Shown one piece after another: positions 53,721-64,000 of a stretch of DNA of 64,000 nucleotides (its first letter is position 1; each line of letters starts with the position of its first letter). The notes under the pieces are model-generated. The model made no database searches, was not told the DNA's origin, and saw only the letters and a list, made by a program, of their open reading frames with translations. The translations under genes and the position numbers were made by a program. The stretch is from Saposhnikovia divaricata (Eukaryota; Streptophyta; Magnoliopsida; Apiales; Apiaceae): assembly GCA_036435485.1 (NCBI GenBank), contig CM071598.1, positions 195,465,148 through 195,529,147 on the forward strand. The letters run 5' to 3'.

Positions 53721-54836
53721 ATGATTATGAGGCATCGGAGCTGGTTGGACCATCATCATCCATATAGAAGGCAAAAATTAGCTTTTGATAACATTGTGGA
53801 GAAAGGGGTTGCTCCTATTCCGTTAACTAGAAAGCAGGTTCTTGAAAGAGTACAACATCTAAAGGGCCATGTCTTTGGTAAGACACAACGCCAACCTCGA
53901 TGGAAGAAAGGTGAAGCTCGACCCGTTTGGAAGAAGGTTTCTATATTCTTCCAACTTGAATATTGGAAGTTTTTGCTGGTTAGGCATGTTCTTGATGTGA
54001 TGCACATCGAGAAAAATATATGTGAAGCTTTAATTGGAACTTTGCTAAATATTCCAGGAAAGACAAAAGATAGGGAGTCTGTCCGTCTTGATATGGCTGA
54101 AATGGGAATAAGAACAGAGCTAAGGCCAAAAACTCCCGGAAAGAAAGAGAAGGTACCGTTGGCATCATGGAACTTATTGAATGCAGAAAAAAGAATAGTT
54201 TGCTCGTCCTTTCAAGATATCAAGAATCTGGTAAATATGGAAAATCTTCGGCTTGTTGGAATGAAATATCATGATTGTTACACGATATTGCATCATTTGC
54301 TTCCAATTTCAATTCGGTCGGTACTGCAAAAACAAGTTAGGTACACAATAATAAGGTTTTGCCTTTTCTTCAAGGCAATTTGCAGTAAAGTCATCGATGT
54401 AGATAAAACGGAAAAAATGCAATCTCAGTTGGTGGAAACATTATGCCAGATGGAAAAACACTTTCCTCCTTCGTTCTTTGATGTGATGATCCATCTCTCA
54501 ATTCATCTTGTGAGAGAGGTTAAGCTTTGTGGGCCAATATTTCTACGTTGGATGTATCCTTTCGAGAGATATATGAAGGCGTTTAAGGGATATGTACGAA
54601 ACACGGCTCATCCCGAAGGCTGTATTGCCAAGGCATATGTTGCCGAAGAGGCCGTTGAATGTTTGGTGAATTTTGAAGAAGCTACCATAGGATTGCCAAA
54701 AAATACTAGGCATGAGCAGAATGCAATTAGCAGACCCTGATCTGGTGCTACAATGATAAAGCCGAGCAAAGAGGACTTGCACCTAGCACACTTGTGTTCT
54801 CTGCAAAATAGCAAGGACGTTAGGCTATATTTTGAG
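53721..54836 (+). pseudogene. CACTA transposase (TNP2-like) C-terminal part with DUF4218
   Basis: Reads RHRSWLDHHHPYRRQKLAFD (end of the Transposase_21 domain), LVRHVLDVMHIEKNICEALI, then a DUF4218 region: MKYHDCYTILHHLLPISIR, MEKHFPPSFFDVMIHL, LRWMYPFERYMKAFKGYVR and AHPEGCIAKAYVAEE. A frameshift at about 54735 leads into MIKPSKEDLHLAHL and a donor at 54837. The N-terminal catalytic half is lost, so the enzyme is inactive. CACTA transposases bind subterminal repeats and cut element ends. Confidence 0.9.
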
Positions 54837-54929
54837 TAAGTTACTGACATGTGTGTGTGTGTGTGTTATTTCCTTTTTTTTTTTGCATTTTGATTAAAAT
54901 ATTAAAGTAATTGATTTTACTTGTAGTGA

Positions 54930-55902
54930 ACATATGGTAACTTTGATGACAAGATACCAGCAACTTGAAAATGACCAAGTCTGGCTAAAAAAACAAGGAA
55001 AATGATGAATTCCCCCAATGGTTTCACAAAAAGGTAAGCTTTTTATTTGGTTAAATAAACTAATTACATATGTTTACGGTAATCAAATTAGTCTGTATAT
55101 TACTTTAGTTTTCCTACTTTAATTTCCTACTTTAGTTAAAATTAATAAATTTGGAGATCGAAAGAATATATAATATTTTTACACATTCTACAAATTATAA
55201 AATTATAATTATGATATTTATTTGTATCGAATAATTAGTTTAAATCAATTTATTTTTGGACAGATTGAATCAGAATTGTTGCATGACCATAATAACATAC
55301 GTGATGAGATAAGGTGGATTGCAGAAGGGCGTAACAAGATTGTTCCAACATTCAACGGTTATAAAATCAATGGTGTTACTTATAGCACCAAGGAGCGCAA
55401 TGAAAATCGACATGTTCAGTGTAGTGGTGTTTGTGTTATTGCAGATGCATTAATGGTTGTCGGTAAGGATAAAACTGTTGAACATACTTCACATAGCTAC
55501 TATGGAGTTATAAAACGTATATGGGAGTTAGATTATAACAACTTTAGAGTCCCTGTATTTCGTTGTAATTGGGTAGATATGAACAAAGAGGTTAAGCTAG
55601 ATGACTTGGCATATACATTGGTTAACTTAAACAAATTAGGTTTTACAAATGATCCTTTTGTGCTAGGGAAACATGTTAAGCAAGTCTGCTACATTGATGA
55701 TGCTCTCGAAAAACACTGGTCTGCTGTGTTGATATTACCAGAAAAAAACTATTATGACCAATGTGATTATGAAAATGATGGATCGGTAGAAATAGAACTT
55801 AAGAATGAGCTGCCCGTGCCAATATTCCCCAATGTTGACGAACTTGATGAGGAAAAATCTAGTTATATGCGGGAGGAAGAAGAATGGATTCAACTTCCAT
55901 GA
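54930..55902 (+). pseudogene. CACTA-associated DUF4216 exons
   Basis: A short exon (about 54930-55033) reads EHMVTLMTRYQQLENDQVW and then shifts frame before a donor. After the acceptor at 55263-55264, the main exon (55265-55902) reads ELLHDHNNIRDEIRWIAEG, VTYSTKERNENRHVQCSGV, YYGVIKRIWELDYNNFRVPV and HWSAVLILPEK, ending in an acidic stretch with EEEEWIQLP. This is the DUF4216 domain found downstream of DUF4218 in plant CACTA transposase genes. Role unknown. Confidence 0.88.
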
Positions 55903-56054
55903 TGGTAATATATATCATTGCATTGGATTGAAGTTCAATTATTTCAAAATATTTAACTCCATGTACTGCTGACTTGTTGACTTATGTGAAACTCGTATTA
56001 TTTAGATGTACTTGTACTAATCTCAAGTTTCATCTAAAGGAACCCCTTCATAAT

Positions 56055-56172
56055 ATTACTTTAGCCATGGTAAAATCATCATCTAGTTGAATTTTGACTT
56101 CTCAAGTTATGAATGTTTCGACTTGATGTCTCTTTTTATAATAGATGATGATTTTACCATAGCTAAAATAAT
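56055..56172. repeat. Fold-back inverted repeat in CACTA 2
   Basis: 'Tagccatggtaaaatcatca' (from 56062) and its inverse ending at 56165 pair over about 30 bp with two or three mismatches, separated by about 56 bp. Confidence 0.75.
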
Positions 56173-57250
56173 CATTCAAAGGACATACAAGTATGGCTAC
56201 CATCGACTGCAGCAAGAGGACTCTGGAGAGATGTTATCTATTATAGATTATACACCTAAATTTTTTTTGCTCTATCAAACTTCTCCAAATTAAGGTTAAT
56301 GTTATATTTTATGTTTATGCAGATTTACCGGTGTCAAAAGAAGATCTTGGAAAGAGTGGATACGCAGCAGGATATTACCAAAGACAAGAAGCAAATTGTA
56401 ATGTGGTGGTGGTACTAGTACTACACCAAACTCATTTCGATTGTAATGTAAAAGTACTCCATAAGTGTCTAACAGAGTTGGTGCCATATATGCTCTGCTA
56501 CTAACTAGTAGCTCTTTATTGTATCATTACTTCTATTCCGATTAATGGATTTTGTCAATTTGTCAAAGTATGAGATTTGTGTATTGTCGGATTGGACTAA
56601 CTTGTCAATTTACGGAAGTATTTGGTTTTCCAAATTTGGTTGAGTATTTTTGGTTTGCAAATCTGTTGGAATTGGCTGATTATTGGTTTGGTTTGTGTTG
56701 GGATGTAATATGTACAGGTCATTTTTTTCTATCATTACTAAACAGACAACAGTTATTCTAGCAATGTTTATAACCGTCTTCTAAATAGGATGTTCAAACA
56801 ACGGTATTCTGCTCTGTTGTATGAAACCCATTTATCTCATAATGCTAATAACCGTTGTCTATCAACTTTCCTTCTGACAACGGTATTTAAAACACATTGT
56901 CTGATGTTCAATACAACAACACTTCCAATAAACAGTTGTCTAACTTACACCACGACTTTGTCTAAAAGCGTTGTCTGAAGATAATATGAATTTGTCTACA
57001 TACAACGGTGCTACACACTTGTATTAAAGGGTTCCACACAACATATTCAAATAGAACAGTTGTCTGATTTTATCAGAGCATACCGCTTAGACAAAGGTTT
57101 CAAATAACAGCAAACAGAGTTGTCATAGAAAGACTCCGACAACACTTTTACGAGGATAAAACATTAACCGTTGTTTGTTTTTTCGGGACAACGGGTATTT
57201 GTTTAACCGTTGTGTGAAAGGTGTTGTATGATCGCAATTTTCTTGTAGTG

Positions 57251-57526
57251 TTATTTCATCAATTTTCAATGATTTTCTAAAAAAAAAGAGTTGCATATTT
57301 TTCATTTTTGATTTCTTAATTAAAACTAACCTTTGACCTGTGCCACGGTTACTTTAAATACTATTTTTTAATATTTACTACTTTTTAAATAAAACATTAT
57401 TTTATTTTTTTACTAAATATTGTTTAAATTATATTGATTAATTTTGAGGTTTTATTTTAAGATTATCCAAATGATTTAATATTTTTTTATTGAACAATTT
57501 TAATTAGTTATATTCTATGTTAACTC
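57251..57526. other. AT-rich spacer between CACTA 2 and copia D
   Basis: No gene. TTA follows the CACTA end (57251-57253) and could be half of its target duplication. Confidence 0.45.
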
Positions 57527-57824
57527 TGTTAAAAATATAAAATATAATTTTGTGTGGGTGATTCTAGATTATTCTTGATACATGTATTGGTCTATTCTAT
57601 GTTCAATGTATTAGTCTAGATGCATGTAATCTCTAGAACTATTCATAGAAAGTTCTAGTAATCTAGCATTTAAGTAAGTGTGTAGATCCTTCTATGGAGT
57701 CCTATATAAAGCCTTGTACCAAGTCATTTGTAATCAAGTCTTTCCAAGTAAATACATTTTATACAAAATACTTCTTCTCCTAAATTAAGTTGTGTGAGTT
57801 AGTGTGAAATCCTTTCTTCCAACA
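57527..57824 (+). repeat. 5' LTR of copia D
   Basis: Starts TGTTAAAAATATAAAATAT and ends about CCAACA. TATATAAA at about 57704 is the likely TATA box. Confidence 0.82.
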
Positions 57825-57827
57825 AAG

Positions 57828-57841
57828 TGGTATCAAGAGCC
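57828..57841 (+). promoter_or_regulatory. Copia D primer-binding site
   Basis: TGGTATCAAGAGCC, initiator Met tRNA type with one extra A, four bases after the LTR. Confidence 0.8.
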
Positions 57842-57892
57842 AAATGTTCTACTTTTCTTCAAAGAAGGCTTGTGTTTTTCAAAGAAGAAATC

Positions 57893-60800
57893 ATGTCAAA
57901 TGGAATGTCTCAATGGCAAATGCCAAAATTCACCAAAGATAATTATGAGAATTGGTGCATTCATATGAAAGGATTGGTAGTGCCCAAAAATGAAGCAAAT
58001 TTGGATCAAGCTCAAAGAGATCAACTACAAGCCCAAAGAAAGAAGGGTCAAAAGGCAATCATGATCATTCATCAATGTTTGGATGATTCCATGTTACAAA
58101 AGGTGGCTTTCGCAACAACATCAAAGAAAGTTTGGGATACTCTCAAAGCTTCTTTTAGTGGAGATGCCAAAGTAAAGAGAGTTCCATTATACACACTTCG
58201 TGGCAAGTTTGAGGCATTGCGAATGAAGGAATCCGAATCAATCTTGGATTATTTTTCTAGGGTCTTGACCGTTGTCAACCAAATGAAAAGCAATGGAGAA
58301 GAGGTAAGTGATATTTGTGTTATCGAAAAAATTCTTCGTTCACTTGTTTCTAAATTTGATTACAAAGTTGTGGCAATTGAGGAAGCTAAAGATATAGATG
58401 AAATGACGATTAATGAGCTCATGGGTTCACTACAAGCCTATGAAGAAAAAATGTTAAAAAGGAATGAGCCAATTGAACAAGCCTTACAAACAAAATTATC
58501 TTTTAAAGATAATTATGGAAGAAACACAAGGATGCAAAGAGGTCGTGGAAGAGGACATGGACGAGGATTGGTATATGGACGTGGACGAGGCCAACAAAGG
58601 GAGGAAAATCAAAAAGGTGAGAAAATGTACGAGACAAGATATTCAAGAGGCCGCGGAGGAGGAAGGTACACTTCAATGTATGACAAATCAAATTTTAAGT
58701 GTTATAATTGTCAAAAATATGGTCACTATGCTTCCGAGTGCCGCACTTCACAAAATCAAGTTGAGGAGAAAGCTAATTTTGTTGAAGACAAAGGCAAGGA
58801 GCCCACTTTACTTCTAGCACAAAAAGGAGAAGAAAATAGTGGAGACAATTCATGGTATCTTGATAGTGGCGCAAGTTATCATATGTGTGGAAATTAAAAT
58901 TTGTTTATGGATCTCGATGAAAATGTGAATGGCAAAGTCACTTTTGGTGACTCTTCGGGAGTGCCCATCAAAGGCAACATCTTAATTCGCTTGAAAAATG
59001 GAGATCATGATTTTATTTCAAGTGTTTATTATGTGCCTAGTATGAAAAATAATATCTTGAGTTTGGGGCAAATTATGGAGAAAGGCTACACCATCGTCAT
59101 GAAAGATGGATTTCTTAACTTGAGAGATTCTTTTGATAATTTAATTGCTAAGGTGCCTATGACCAAGAATCGTATGTTTATTCTCAAAATTCAAAATGTC
59201 TAAAGGCTTGTGTTGGAGATTCTTCTTGGCTTTGGCATCTTAGGTTTGGGCACTTAAATTTTGAAGGACTAAATTCACTATCAAAAAAGCACATGGTGAA
59301 TGGCTTGCCTCACATCAATCATCCAAATCAAATTTATGAAGGGTGTCTCTTCGGAAAGCAATCAAGGAGAAGTTTTCCAAAGGAGTCTATGACAAGAGCA
59401 AGAGAGCCACTTGAACTTATCCATTCGGATGTCTGTGGGCCTTTTAATCCTCCATCTTTTAGTAAGAATCGTTATTTCTTATTATTCATTGATGATTTTA
59501 GCCGCAAGACATGGGTGTACTTTCTCAAAGAGAAGTCTCAAGTTTTTGAATATTTCAAAAAATTCAAAGCCCAAGTTGAAAAAGAGAGCAAGTATCAAAT
59601 AAAGGTTATTCGTTCGGATCGAGGAGACGAATTCAATTCAAAGGAGTTCTTAAAATTTTTTGAAGATCATGGAATAAGACGACCCGTAACGGTGCCAAGA
59701 TCATCTCAACAAAATGGAGTCACCGAAAGAGAAAATAGAAGCATTCTTAATATGGCTCAAAGTATGCTAAAGAGCAAGAATATGCCTAAGGAATTTTCGG
59801 CCGAAGTGGTAGATTGTGCCGTCTACTTGTCAAATAGATGTCCCACGAGAAGTGTTAAAGACATGACTCCACAACAAGCATGGAAGGGAAAGAGGCCAAC
59901 TATTACTCAGTTAAGAGTTTTTGGAAGCATCGCTTATGCACATGTTGATGATGAGCTACAGAGAAAGTTGGATTACAAAAGTGAGAAGTTTGTATTTGTT
60001 GGGTATGATGCAAGAGCAAAGGGGTATAAACTTTAAAACCCCATCAATGGAAAAATACTAATTAGCCGTGATGTTGTATTTGATGAAGAAAGCTCATGGG
60101 ATTGGAGCAACTCACAAGAAGATTATAATTTCTTCCCATTTGTTGATGAAGAAGAAAGTGAAGAAAATTATGAGCAACATATCACTCCTCCCACATCACC
60201 ACGAGTAACAAATGATGGACAAGAAACTCCTTCATCTTTATCAAGTGATAGTGACGAGACACCGCCAAGGCGATATAGAAGGCTTGAAGAAATATATGAT
60301 GAAACGGAAGAGGTTCCCGCTATTTCCGACTTAACACTTCTTTGTCTTCTAGCAAAAACTGAACCAATAAGTTTTAAGGAAGCCGTCCAAGATGAAAAAT
60401 GGAAGAAAGCAATGGATGAGGAGATAGAATCTATCAAAAAGAATGACACATGGGAGTTAGCAACACTTCCAAAAGGACAAAAGGCTATTAGTGTAAAGTG
60501 GGTATATAAGGTGAAGAAAAATGCCCAAGGCATGGTTAAAAAATACAAGGCAAGATTAGTGTCCAAAGGCTACAATCAAAGACATGGAGTGGATTATGAC
60601 GAAGTTTTTGCACCGGTTGCAAGGATGGAGACTATAAGGCTAATCATATCTTTGGCCGCATAAAATGGATGGAAAATTCATCAAATGGATGTAAAATCTG
60701 CTTTTTTGAATGGTGTTCTTGAAGAAACTGTGTATGTGGAACAACCATTGGGATACATCATCAAAGGACAAGAAGGAAAGGTGTTAAAGTTGAAGAAGGC

Positions 60801-61884
60801 CCTATAAGGATTGAAACAAGCACCAAGGGCTTGGAATAGTAGACTTGACAAATACTTCCAAGCTCAAGGTTTTTACAAGTGTCCTCATGAACATGCTCTA
60901 TATGCCAAAGTCACTAAAAATGGAGATTTTCTTCTTGCGTGCTTGTATGTGGATGATTTAATATTTACGGGCAATAATCCAACTATGTTTGAAAAAATTA
61001 AGCAAGACATGGCAAGGGAGTTTGAGATGACCGATATTGGACTAATGTCATACTATCTTGGCATCAAAGTAAAGCTAATGAATGATGGAATACTAATATC
61101 TCAAGGAAGTTATGTGAGAGAGATTTTGAAGAAATTCAAGATGGAAAATTGTCAAGCCGTTAGCACCCCCATCAAATGTGGAGCAAAATTATCGCAAATT
61201 GAAGAATGTGAGAAGGTGGATCCTACTTACTTCAAAAGTCTTGTAGGAAGTTTGAGATATTTGACATGTACAAGGCCCGATATACTTTTTGGTGTTGGAC
61301 TTGTTAGTCGTTATATGGAGTCTCCAACAACAACAAACTTGAAGGCGGCCAAAAGAATTCTTCGTTATCTTAAAGGTACCATTGATTATGGATTATTTTA
61401 TCATCGTTCTAATGAGTTCAACCTTGCCGGTGACATTGATGATCGAAAGAGTACCACCGAATATTTGTTCTTTATGGGTGATACATCTTTTTCATGGAGT
61501 TCAAAGAAGCAACCCATTGTTACTTTATCTACTTGTGAGGCGGAATATGTAGCGGCATGCTCTTGTGTTTGTCAAGTTATATGGTTAAGGATTGTTTTGG
61601 AGGAGCTCAACATGCCACAAAATGAATCCACAGAAATATTGGTTGATAACAAGTTGGCTATTGCTTTGGTGAAAAATCTGGTGTTCCATGAACGAAGCAA
61701 GCATATTGACACAAAATATCATTATATCCAAGAGTGCATCGTAAGGAATGAAGTGGAGGTCAATTATGTGAAGTCACAAGATCAAATTAGTGACATATTT
61801 ACAAAGCCTCTCAAAAGTGACATTTTCAACAAATTTCGAAGTCTACTTGGGATAGTCAAAATTAAGGAGGTGTTAAAAATATAA
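57893..61884 (+). pseudogene. Copia D gag-pol polyprotein
   Basis: The first ATG at 57893 begins MSNGMSQWQMPKFTKDNYEN. The gag domain is followed by an RG-rich tract and zinc knuckle CYNCQKYGHYASEC (58700). Protease has WYLDSGASYHMCGN, then a TAA. Integrase: WLWHLRFGHLN, CLFGKQSRRSF, HSDVCGPFN, RSDRGDEFN (the usual G-G before E is G-D) and QQNGVTERENRS. RT: VKWVYKVKK, YKARLVSKGYNQRHG, MDVKSAFLNGVL, a stop inside the YGLKQ motif, then the catalytic YVDDLIFTG. RNase H: RPDILFGVGLVSRYM, FSWSSKKQPIVTLSTCEAEY, HIDTKYHYIQE and DIFTKPLKSD. Damage is limited to four stops and one shift. Confidence 0.92.
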
Positions 61885-61897
61885 AATATAATTTTGA
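61871..61897 (+). repeat. Truncated 3' LTR of copia D
   Basis: 27 bp identical to the start of the 5' LTR, directly after the polypurine tract; then the match stops. Confidence 0.85.
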
Positions 61898-62950
61898 CTC
61901 AGCATTTCTTGGTTACCTTAATCAATCAAGTACAACATAGATTTATACACTATTATACATAAATATATCATATTTAAGCATATTTTCTTCTCTACAATAA
62001 TGTATATAATAAATTCTACCTAAATCCCATAAAAAGATAGTGATGATGGCATATATAATGTATACAAATCCCATATATGTCCATATGTATAATTAGCCAA
62101 ATTATAACATTAGAGAACCTTTACTACTCTAAATCTCAATTGTTCATTATAATGAGTACTTCACCCACACTTTCCCACCTATCTCCTTCATCCCTCACCC
62201 ATCTTTTCATCCTTTCTAGCCCACCTCTTTCTTCCTTTCTATTGAATAAATATTGGCTTATGTCCTTATTCACTACAAAGTCACGACCATTATTATAGGA
62301 TCACAATTATCTCTTATTTCTATTATCTGTTTATACACTTAAACTTGATCAATATATTCACGTGATATCTTTTCATGATTCCTAAATCAAATAAAAAAAC
62401 TTCCTGATCTTAGTCTTAATTTTTTTTTATTTCATAAACTTTACTACTTGATTACTAAAGTATAAATAAAAATTTTTAATTATAAAATTAAACAACTCCT
62501 TTTTTAAATCAAATAATCTTGTGAAGTAATTTGTAACTTAATAAATATTAGTATCATTTATGACATATGAATAGATTTGTTTTTATATTTTTTTATGTAA
62601 TGTTTTGATTTTTATAAAATTAATTTTTTGGAAAGAGAACAACATGAGTTATTGTTGTTGTAGATGTATAAATATCTTTTAAAATTAATATTTATATAAT
62701 AATTGAATATTAGTATTTTCATATTAAGTATTTGAATTATTTTAAAATTTGCTAACATATATTATGTATAAATATTTTTGTTCATATTTAAGAATTGTTT
62801 TATATTAATAGTAAACATTTATACAATTAAAATAAATCTAAATTTTTGATGTATTATGATAAAACTAGTTAGAGAATGTAAAAGAAAAAGTAGGTTAAGT
62901 TAAAGATAAATGTGATAACTGTTCCCGAAATAATGGTAGTGAGTTTTTGT
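61898..62950. other. AT-rich non-coding
   Basis: No gene or element recognised; a Ser/Pro/Leu-type ORF near 62077 is pyrimidine-rich and unsupported. Confidence 0.5.
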
Positions 62951-63143
62951 AGGAGTATTGCTAGGAAACCAAAAAATTCTTCCCAAAAAATTGTACATGA
63001 CAAACATGTGGAATGTTTTAATTGGATGGTTGGTGTGAATGCAGGGTCCCATCTCATTACTATTTTTATGACAAATTAAAAGCAAACACATGTCATTTAG
63101 AAAAAAAAAAATTGGAAGATTTTTTTGGTTTCCTAGCATTTTT
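62951..63143. mobile_element. MITE related to 26385-26483
   Basis: Left TATTGCTAGGAAACCAAAAA; the inverted right end is AAATGCTAGGAAACCAAAAA, with about 28 bp of pairing that includes TCTTCC. It shares the 'AATGCTAGG-AACC' end with the 99-bp element. Target duplication unclear. Confidence 0.65.
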
Positions 63144-63767
63144 CCTTTTATTGTGAATAAGGGCGTATGTCAAGGTTTACTGGATCAAACTCTAACAACC
63201 ACCATCAAATTTTGGCTATTATCACCATCCATAATTTTTGCTATTATCACCATCCATTTCCTGTCAATGCTTTCTTTTTCCTGTAATTACACTCTCTCAT
63301 GTTCTTTATAAATTTTTAATCTTCTCTCTTTTGATAGATACACACATGGGTTGATGTATATATAGTTATAAATATCTATTTGAAATCTAAATTTAATTGT
63401 GATGGTGGTGCTATTAACTTTAACGAAGAGCAAATCCTGATTGGGTTAACTCTAACATGAATTTATCAATGATTTTGATTCGATTTTGGTATGATATTAG
63501 TGATGTCAGTGTGATGGTCGGATGTGTTGATAGGGAGGTGGTGATAGAATGTGGTTATTACGTGATGATTGTGTCTATTTGCGTGATTATTGCTTAATTG
63601 TAGTGATTTGATTTGATTATAGTGATTATTGTGTTGAATATTGTAATGATTTGATTATAGTGATCGATTGTACGTTGAGGATATGGATATGGATCGATTA
63701 GTGAGTGTTTAAAATAAAAATTGATTTAATTAAATGCATGGCTTGCATTGAATAAAAAATAAATTGT
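63144..63767. other. Non-coding with degenerate short repeats
   Basis: A direct repeat 'gctattatcaccatccat' lies at 63214 and 63239. 63480-63690 is a run of loosely repeated 'tagtgatt/gattatagtgat' phrases. No gene. Confidence 0.5.
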
Positions 63768-64000
63768 CACTACAAGAATTTCTGAATCAGACGACACACA
63801 TCAGACAACGCTTCGATAAAAAAGTGTTGGTTGAATTTTTCACACAATGGTTTTTTATTCAAGCTTTTGTCCCATCATGAACTTAACGACAGTTTTTAAA
63901 AGTGTTGTCTAGAAGATTAAAATTGACAAGCATTTTACAACGGTTTTATAAAGCAGTGTTGTCTAACGGGTTGTCTTACAATGGTCCTGAAAAGCGTTAT
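63768..64000 (+). mobile_element. CACTA element 3, 5' end
   Basis: Starts CACTACAAGAATTTCTG and carries dense subterminal motifs (acaacg, gttgtct, acaacggtttta) like the end of CACTA 2, so it is the same type. It runs out of the window. The three bases before it are GTC's neighbours 'tgt' (63765-63767), one half of a possible target duplication. Confidence 0.82.

Larger units (their letters stand above)
53694..57250 (+). mobile_element. CACTA element 2, 5'-truncated
   Basis: Coding parts of an En/Spm-type transposase start right after the gypsy LTR. The 3' terminus TTTTCTTGTAGTG ends at 57250 (inverted CACTACAAGAAAA). The last 500 bp carry many 'acaacggt/accgttgt' subterminal motifs in both orientations (56745-57235). 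The 5' end, including its TIR, is missing. Confidence 0.88.
57527..61897 (+). mobile_element. Ty1/copia retrotransposon D
   Basis: 5' LTR 57527-57824, primer site, gag-pol in order PR-IN-RT-RH, polypurine tract AATTAAGGAGG, then only the first 27 bp of a 3' LTR (61871-61897) before unrelated sequence. In-frame stops at 58895, 60034, 60661 and 60808 and one frameshift near 59203 disable it. Confidence 0.92.

Overview
This is nuclear DNA from a flowering plant, almost certainly a dicot with a large, repeat-rich genome. The evidence is AT-rich spacer, GT-AG introns, plant Ty1/copia and Ty3/gypsy chromovirus elements, CACTA, hAT, Mutator and Harbinger-type DNA elements, and a plant LRR receptor-like protein. 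Nothing in the sequence fixes the species. Nearly all recognisable coding sequence belongs to mobile elements or broken gene pieces. The one clearly intact host-type gene is the receptor-like protein on the minus strand at 28420-31026.

Layout. 1-1649: dispersed repeat and unassigned sequence. 1650-9878: a decayed copia element (A) whose 5' LTR is interrupted by a 3.8-kb CACTA element (1959-5768) carrying fragments of two unrelated host genes, a PLAA/DOA1-type WD40 gene and a BRE1/HUB-type RING gene. 9896-10819: a poly(A) retroposon with a 17-bp target duplication. 11125-11553: a small C2H2 zinc-finger ORF. 12046-18535: a run of small DNA elements, including a Mutator-like element (12794-14455) whose core looks like plant mitochondrial DNA. 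19009-19864: an RZ-1-like RRM/zinc-knuckle gene piece. 22448-22920: second copy of the repeat at the window start. 23314-23575: poly(A)-binding-protein RRM4 pseudogene. 27537-31026: receptor-like protein with a truncated tandem paralogue.

33553-43563 holds a minus-strand series of partial genes for RNA-binding or RNA-processing proteins: PABP RRM3, a probable PRP39 C-terminus split by a full-length copia element (B, 35069-39989), and a G3BP-type NTF2/RRM gene cut off by a copia LTR (C).

43564-57250 is a train of truncated elements joined end to end: copia C (minus), copia E (plus), a gypsy chromovirus (F) fused inside the reverse transcriptase region of E, and a CACTA transposase element missing its 5' half. 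57527-61897 is copia element D with a nearly absent 3' LTR. 63768-64000 is the start of another CACTA element that leaves the window.

There is no operon-like organisation. The window records nested insertion, gene-fragment capture and truncation. The most notable features are the two-gene Pack-CACTA, the mitochondrial-like cargo in a Mutator-like element, the series of RNA-binding gene fragments, and the copia/gypsy RT junction. Coordinates of degenerate elements were read by eye and their ends may be off by a few bases.
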